This document shows, one piece after another, positions 59,330 through 64,000 of a stretch of DNA of 64,000 bases. The translations under genes and the position numbers were made by a program. Every line of letters starts with the position of its first letter. Within the stretch, counting starts at the first letter, position 1. This DNA comes from Megamerina dolium (taxonomy: Eukaryota; Arthropoda; Insecta; Diptera; Megamerinidae): assembly GCA_963854835.1 (NCBI GenBank), contig OY978527.1:16687584-16751583 (forward strand). The letters are read 5' to 3'. The notes under the pieces were generated by a model that was given only the letters and a program-made list of their open reading frames with translations, had not been told where the DNA came from and did no database searches.

Positions 59330-59620
59330 GATTGCCGGCCTGATATCCGGTTCAGCCAACTGAAGAGAATTATGCTTTTTAATATTACCCACCTGTCAGT
59401 AAGAAATTGATAATTCTAGCGACACTAAACTTTGTGATTGTAGTACCTCGGAATTTTCAATTTTGCAAACAACTTCCTTACTGAGATTTGACAATTTCGC
59501 TGAAGACCTACATAGTAGGTCTACACGTGGTCCTTGGCCTGATAATTCCAACTAATCTAAACCAAGTGAAATCTTTGCTATGCAAAAACTTTTGACAGAA
59601 CTCTGTGAAAGAGAAATATT
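59330..59620 (+). repeat. very old SINE remnant
   Basis: GCCGGCCTGATATCCGGTTC stands where the SINE head ends, followed by ACCCACCTGTCAGTAAGAAATTG. After an extra segment comes TGCAAAAACTTTTGACAGAAC then CTCTGTGAAAGAG, as in the SINE body. Divergence is high and an insertion of about 150 bp separates the parts. Confidence 0.45.
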
Positions 59621-61424
59621 GTATAATAATGAAACCAATTTTGCGCGGCAAACTGATTTTCGCGAAAATTTTTAAACACACAAGGGTCAAACGAAAATGT
59701 CCCTTTAAATTGAAATACGAAACACGCTATTCGGGAGGGTGTGGCAATCTATAGGCTATTGACCTATAGGTTTCCTCTTTGATTGCTTCGTGTGATCTCG
59801 CAAGTTGGCTGATAATACCCATTCAGCATAGTGTCGGTGCTATTGGTCCATAGGTAGCGCGTACCTCAACATTGACTGAAGTTTTCGTAGGAACCATCTT
59901 GGAGATAGAAAGACGCATAGTCAGACAGACTTCTTTAAATCGGATATGAAGCATACTTTCAACCACTCGAACAGTTACAAACACCTGACCACCAAATGAA
60001 TATACCCAAAGGACTTTTTGGTTGTTTTGTTCTTTTTTTATCGATACTACGCGTAAGAAAACTCACAAAAGTCTCTTTACATATTTATAACAGAAGGATA
60101 ACAGTGTTCATAACATAGAAGAGTATTCTGTTATCATCATTAGAGAAATTATGCAATTGATGTGATGTAAAATAGCACTCATTATAAAACAACTAGCGAA
60201 AGAGCCAAGACAGAAAGAAGAGGGAGAGAGAGAAAGAGGGAGAGTGAAGATATGGAGGTAGCTGGAATGAGAGAAAGAGAGCTTAAGTACATTTATGAAT
60301 ACTAGAGAGCAAACGAATTTAAAAAGGATTTTCTACTTAAGTATGAGTGTGGGATAACCACCTACAGCGTGGATTTTTTGTTTTTATAATCATACACGTA
60401 TTTTTTATTTGTTTTCATGTTGTTGTTGTTCTTGTTCTCGGCTATCGAAAATCTTCAAAACATGTTAATAACAATGTTGACGATGATGACGGGGTGATTT
60501 TTATTTTATTTGTTTTGAATTCCACATCATACATACATACCTATAGGCATACCTAAAGGTCATTTCCCAGTGCATGTAGTAAATTATCCTTGGGCTAAAA
60601 ATATCTACATATATGCGTTTGAGTATTAAAATAATGTGCGGGCGTATGAAATAAATGCTCTTTCTCAATATCATTAACATCATCTTTATCGTTCTGTTAT
60701 TGAAACGCTTAATTGATTAGCATATTTACATATCCATACGAGTGTATTGACACCGACAAATTCATATGTGTTGCTGCTCATCGATATGACATATGGTGAT
60801 GAGTGTGATTGTGGCGAACACCTGTGGTTATACATTTATTGTACTTGGACCAATTATGTGGATATATTTGTGTGCCAGAATGTGAATGTGTACATATTAA
60901 CAGAAGGTAATTATTTTAATGCTTTATTAAAATATATCCTTTACAATTTTAAAATTGAAAGTACATAGCTTGAAAGAGAGATAGTTTAAGTATATTGACA
61001 AAATAATTTTACTACCAAAATAGTGCAATATTTTTAGAGAGTTGTAGTAGAGCAGAGTCTTTTTTTTTTCAAGTTATACATCCAGCAAATTTATTGCACC
61101 GAGAAATCAAAGTGTGCTTTGTTAGAGCCTCTTAAAATGCACGCTAGATTTAGAAATCTAGTGAAATTTTATCATTTTAAAAAACGTTTATTTTCCCATT
61201 AATGAAGTCATAGAAGCATTACACGTTGATACAGTCTGAAATAGCTGGAAAGTCTTATAGTGAAGGTTGTAGGTCTGGTGAAGTAAAACAAACCAGTATT
61301 TTTACAATTTGAGGGATACCCCAAAAATGTTAACTTTTGGTTAAAAACCGGTTTTGCTCCATTTTCTTCACTTATATGACTATAACTCAGGCAATTAGTA
61401 ACCGATTTTTATTTCCGAGCCCCC
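59621..61424. other. AT-rich non-coding DNA
   Basis: GA-rich stretch at 60200-60290 and a TGTTGTTGTT patch near 60417-60435. The plus-strand frames 60347-60556 and 60747-60968 have no recognisable domain. Confidence 0.6.
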
Positions 61425-61700
61425 TTAATGTGGTTGAATGGTTAGTTTGTTGATTTCCGGAGTCAATAGTAGATTTTGGGTTTAACCCCCCGCGAATATT
61501 TTGAAGCTCCATGCAGACACCATATTCTATATACCTACAGCTGCATGAAAGTAATTGCTTTCAGGTTGAGCTTTTACCTGGACCCCAGGACAAATTGCTT
61601 GACTCGCCTTGTCAAAACAAATGTGGCCTCGCTCAAAATTCGGTTCGGAAGACCAATGACCACACCCTTGGAAATATAGTGGAATATCTGATGCTAATCG
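61425..61700 (+). repeat. possible second tRNA-derived SINE family
   Basis: TGGTTGAATGG (A-box-like, 61431) and GGTTTAACCCC (B-box-like, 61479) are spaced as in a tRNA gene. The intervening sequence does not fold into a good tRNA and the body that follows (TCCATGCAGACACC and onward) is unlike the main SINE. Only one copy is seen here, so the family status is unproven. Confidence 0.4.
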
Positions 61701-61904
61701 TTCCAAAGAACCGAAACTAAGCTTATTTTATATTCTTATTGTTTCTATTGAAATCAAACGTGACTAGAAAGGACGCCTTTGGCACAATTTTTATTCCAAC
61801 TTTATCGTATAGTTATTTCAGAAATCTTTACTATCATAGAGCTCTTTTAGGAACCTTTTTTTTTTTTTTGTCGAATTCATACCTGCAGCACTAGAGTTTG
61901 TCAA

Positions 61905-62580
61905 AATGAAATTTAAACTTGAAGTTGCGTATATACAGGTTCAGTAACCTTGCTGTAGGGTGGACTGGATAGACATGAACCAGTTCATGTTTCAATTAAA
62001 TTCAGGGAAATCGTCGGAGAAATTATTCAATGGAATAAGTCTTTTTTTAACCACTTTGTATGGGAGCCCCTTTAATGGGTAGAGCTAGGGAGTAAGTATC
62101 TTCAAAAAGAAATTGTGAACAGGAAATATGAATGGGGGCCGATAATAAATTTAAATGTTCTAGAAGCATATAGGCAGCTCGCTGCGTCGTTGTGAGCCGC
62201 TTTTATAGAAACATCAATTTTGTTGCATAGCTCTCCTAAAGAGAGGAGATAGAAAATATTGCCTCTAAAGGAAAATAAGCTCATAAGTGCCTCTCGGCAC
62301 TTATGAGCTTATTTTCAGATTTTCGTGTGTTTTTAGGCTAATTTTGTAGATAAGCTAAGCGGTGACCATTGTGGCTCAGTATGTTCGGAGGAAATGTTGG
62401 AGTAACGAAGAAAATGGGGATCGAGCATACACTTTACAACTCTAAGAGCACTATGAGAGACGTGGGAACGAAATTAATAAAAACGTAAATTTTCTAAGGG
62501 TAAGATTTGTAAAGGGTTTTCCATTAGGGATATAACAATTTCGTATATTTATATGAACGCACCCTTAAACTTTTTTAATC
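61905..62580 (+). repeat. family 1 dispersed repeat units
   Basis: CACTTTGTATGGGAGCCCC near 62051, ATGTTCGGAGGAAATGTTGG near 62380 and GATCGAGCATACACTTTACAAC near 62420 mark three to four diverged units. A perfect hairpin lies inside (62271-62316). Confidence 0.7.
62271..62316. repeat. perfect 21-bp-arm hairpin, 4-base loop
   Basis: GAAAATAAGCTCATAAGTGC plus one C at 62271-62291 is followed by the loop TCTC and the exact reverse complement at 62296-62316. No mismatch is present in the arms. Confidence 0.98.
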
Positions 62581-62588
62581 AGTAAAGT

Positions 62589-63215
62589 TCACGAACCAGC
62601 AACGTTTGGAAATGATTAAAAATCAATGGCTTTGTCAATAAGCAAAATATGCGTTATTGGTCAGCAACAAACCCACAAGTGCTTCTTGAGACACCGTTGC
62701 ACCCGCAAAAAGTTACTGTTTCGTGCGGTTTTCATGCCGGAGGTGTGATTAGGCCGTATTTTTTCGTGGATGAAAACGACCGTCATGTTACCGTCAATGG
62801 AGAGCGCTATCGTGCTATGTTGGAAGATTATTTGTGGCCAGAATTGGATGAACTTGACATCAGCGATATGTGGTGTCAACAAGACGGTGCCACTAGCCAC
62901 ACAGCACACGTCACAATCAATTTATTGCAAGGCAAATTCGATGAACGTGGTACCTCGAGAAATGGTCCGGTCGAATGGTCGCCTCGATCATGCGATCTAA
63001 CACCATTGGATTTCTTTTTATGGAGCTTTATCAAGTCACTGGTCTATGCTAACAAGCCAGCAACTTTAGACGAACTCAAAGACAACGTCCAACGCGAAAT
63101 TGCCAACATTCCGGTCGAAATGTGTGCTAGAGTGGTGGAAAATTGGGTCCAAAGAATCGACCGCTGTAAACGGGCTCGTGGTGGTCATATGTCCGAAATC
63201 GAATTTCATTCATAA
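62589..63215 (+). pseudogene. DD41D transposase, subfamily D (long C-terminal frame)
   Basis: After about 15 residues of helix-turn-helix a deletion jumps to the segment after the first catalytic site (GFVNKQN, then MRYWSATNPQVLLETPLHP). From there one frame of 188 codons (62649-63215) is open to a natural stop. It holds the second Asp in CQQDGATSHTAHVTINLLQG and the third in SCDLTPLDFFLWSFIKS, 41 residues apart. The first Asp is lost with the deletion, so the protein could not catalyse transposition. Tips and sequence differ from subfamilies A and B. Confidence 0.88.
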
Positions 63216-63223
63216 AATGTAAT

Positions 63224-63929
63224 TCTTCTTCTTATGTGGCCATAACAACCGAATATCGATTTAGGCCGAAAATAACATGCTTCGCCAGCCATCTCTGTTC
63301 TTCGCTAGCTGGCGCCAGATAGAAATTCCAAGCTCCGTCAGGTTCTCCAGTACTTGGTCTTCCCACCTGAGGTTTGGTCTTCCTCTTCTGCGTCGTTCCG
63401 AATATAACACCTTCTTAGCTGGAGCGTGTTCTTCCATTCGCTCGACATGACCTAGCCAGCGCAGCCACTGCGCTTTGTCAATACCGGCAATACTATGTCA
63501 ATATCGGCATACAGCTCGTACAGCTCATGGTTGTGCCTTATTCGGTACTCGCCACCAACGCAAATAGGTCCAAAGATCTTGCGTAGGACTTTTCTCTCGA
63601 AAACTCCAAGTATTCGCTCATCCGAGGTGGAAATTGCCCAGGCATCAGCGCCATATGTTAGGACAGGCATGATGAGAGACTTGTAGAGTGTAGTTTTCGT
63701 TCTTCGAGAGAGGGCTCGACTTCTCAATTGCTTACTCAGCCCAAAGTAACACCTGTTAGCAAGAGTTATCCTACGCATGATCTCCAAGCTGACGTCATTA
63801 CTGCTGTTAATGCTGGTTCCAAGATAGACAAAGTCCCTTACTACTTCAAAAGCGTAGTTGTCAACAGTGATGTGCTGTCCAAGACGCCGGGACTCTTTGT
63901 TTGTTGACACTAGATACTTCGTCTTGCCC
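63224..63929 (-). mobile_element. 5'-truncated LINE (RTE-like) with 14-bp target duplication
   Basis: TCATAAAATGTAAT is present at 63210-63223 and again at 63930-63943. Between them lies, on the minus strand, the C-terminal part of a LINE ORF2, ending in a short AAGAAGAAGA-type tail at its 3' side (63224-63235). The left duplication overlaps the stop codon of the DD41D frame. Confidence 0.9.
63261..63925 (-). pseudogene. LINE ORF2 C-terminal fragment, RTE-like, copy 2
   Basis: The frame 63452-63910 reads RRLGQHITVDNYAFEVVRDF, VYLGTSINSSND, KTTLYKSLIMP, VLTYGADAW and FERKVLRKIFGPICVGGEYR. A frameshift near 63480 passes to a second frame with LRWLGHVERMEEHAPAKKV, RRGRPNLRWEDQVLENL and NRDGWRSMLFSA before the natural stop at 63261-63263. 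It is the same family as 54775-55262 but extends to the end of the protein. The clade is given as RTE-like from layout only. Confidence 0.85.
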
Positions 63930-64000
63930 TCATAAAATGTAATGCTTGCAATATGTCCACAATAAATTTGAACTCAATATCTCAAATATTTCTGTGTTTT

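Larger units (their letters stand above)
62585..64000 (+). mobile_element. DD41D element, subfamily D, split by a LINE, runs off the window
   Basis: It starts without a visible TIR in the helix-turn-helix coding region (KFTNQQRLEMIKNQ, after family 1 repeats). It contains the transposase remnant 62589-63215, then the LINE insert 63224-63929. It resumes at 63930 with 3' untranslated sequence to the window end. The 3' TIR, if present, lies beyond 64000. Confidence 0.8.

Overview
The window looks like intergenic or deep intronic DNA of a higher fly (Diptera). It is AT-rich, full of short microsatellites and of motifs such as TACATATGTATG, and it is packed with decayed transposable elements of dipteran types. 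The abundance of DD41D mariner relatives (the group named after the rosa element of Ceratitis rosa) makes a tephritid fruit fly my best guess. That is an inference, not a proof. I find no convincing host protein-coding gene. Almost every recognisable coding trace is a broken transposase or reverse transcriptase.

Layout. At 0.2-1.3 kb lies a DD34D mariner (minus), followed by an old SINE piece. At 3.7-5.8 kb there are an inverted-repeat segment, an AT-rich MITE with 38-bp terminal inverted repeats (TIRs), a SINE whose 3' end runs into a pure (TA)n tract of about 168 bp, and a copy of a dispersed ~165-bp repeat (called family 1 here). At 8.3-11.2 kb there are an antisense SINE, a TIR-bounded element of unknown family and more family 1. 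At 14.9-19.9 kb lie degenerate tandem repeats, a LINE tail, a Mos1-like mariner scrap, a young SINE with a target-site duplication (TSD), and a striking shuffled duplication. At 23.7-29.9 kb there are a second DD34D mariner, a LINE fragment, a DD41D element, a Helitron-like repeat (family 2) and a SINE. At 31.2-35.9 kb lie a third DD34D mariner, a DD41D element sitting inside a family 2 copy, and a second young SINE. At 37.4-39 kb a tandem family 1 array is interrupted by a poly(A)-tailed retroposon. At 40-51.5 kb there are a SINE, three LINE fragments (one nested inside a SINE) and a deleted mariner-like element. At 51.5-64 kb there is a dense cluster of five DD41D loci mixed with two related LINE fragments, family 2 and family 1 repeats, and a perfect 21-bp-arm hairpin.

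How the parts relate. The DNA transposons come as full-size broken copies plus short deletion derivatives that keep both ends, which is the usual MITE-like arrangement. The SINEs carry a tRNA-like head with recognisable A and B boxes, and would depend on a LINE for movement. Several insertions can be ordered in time from nesting and TSDs: LINE into SINE at 50.4 kb, LINE into a DD41D stop codon at 63.2 kb, retroposon into family 1 at 38.5 kb. Nothing here looks able to move on its own. The most unusual observations are the multi-subfamily DD41D cluster, in which different copies have lost different catalytic residues; the 18.45-19.53 kb duplication built around a copy of DNA from 15.45 kb; the two families of ~165-bp periodic repeats; and the perfect hairpin at 62.27 kb.
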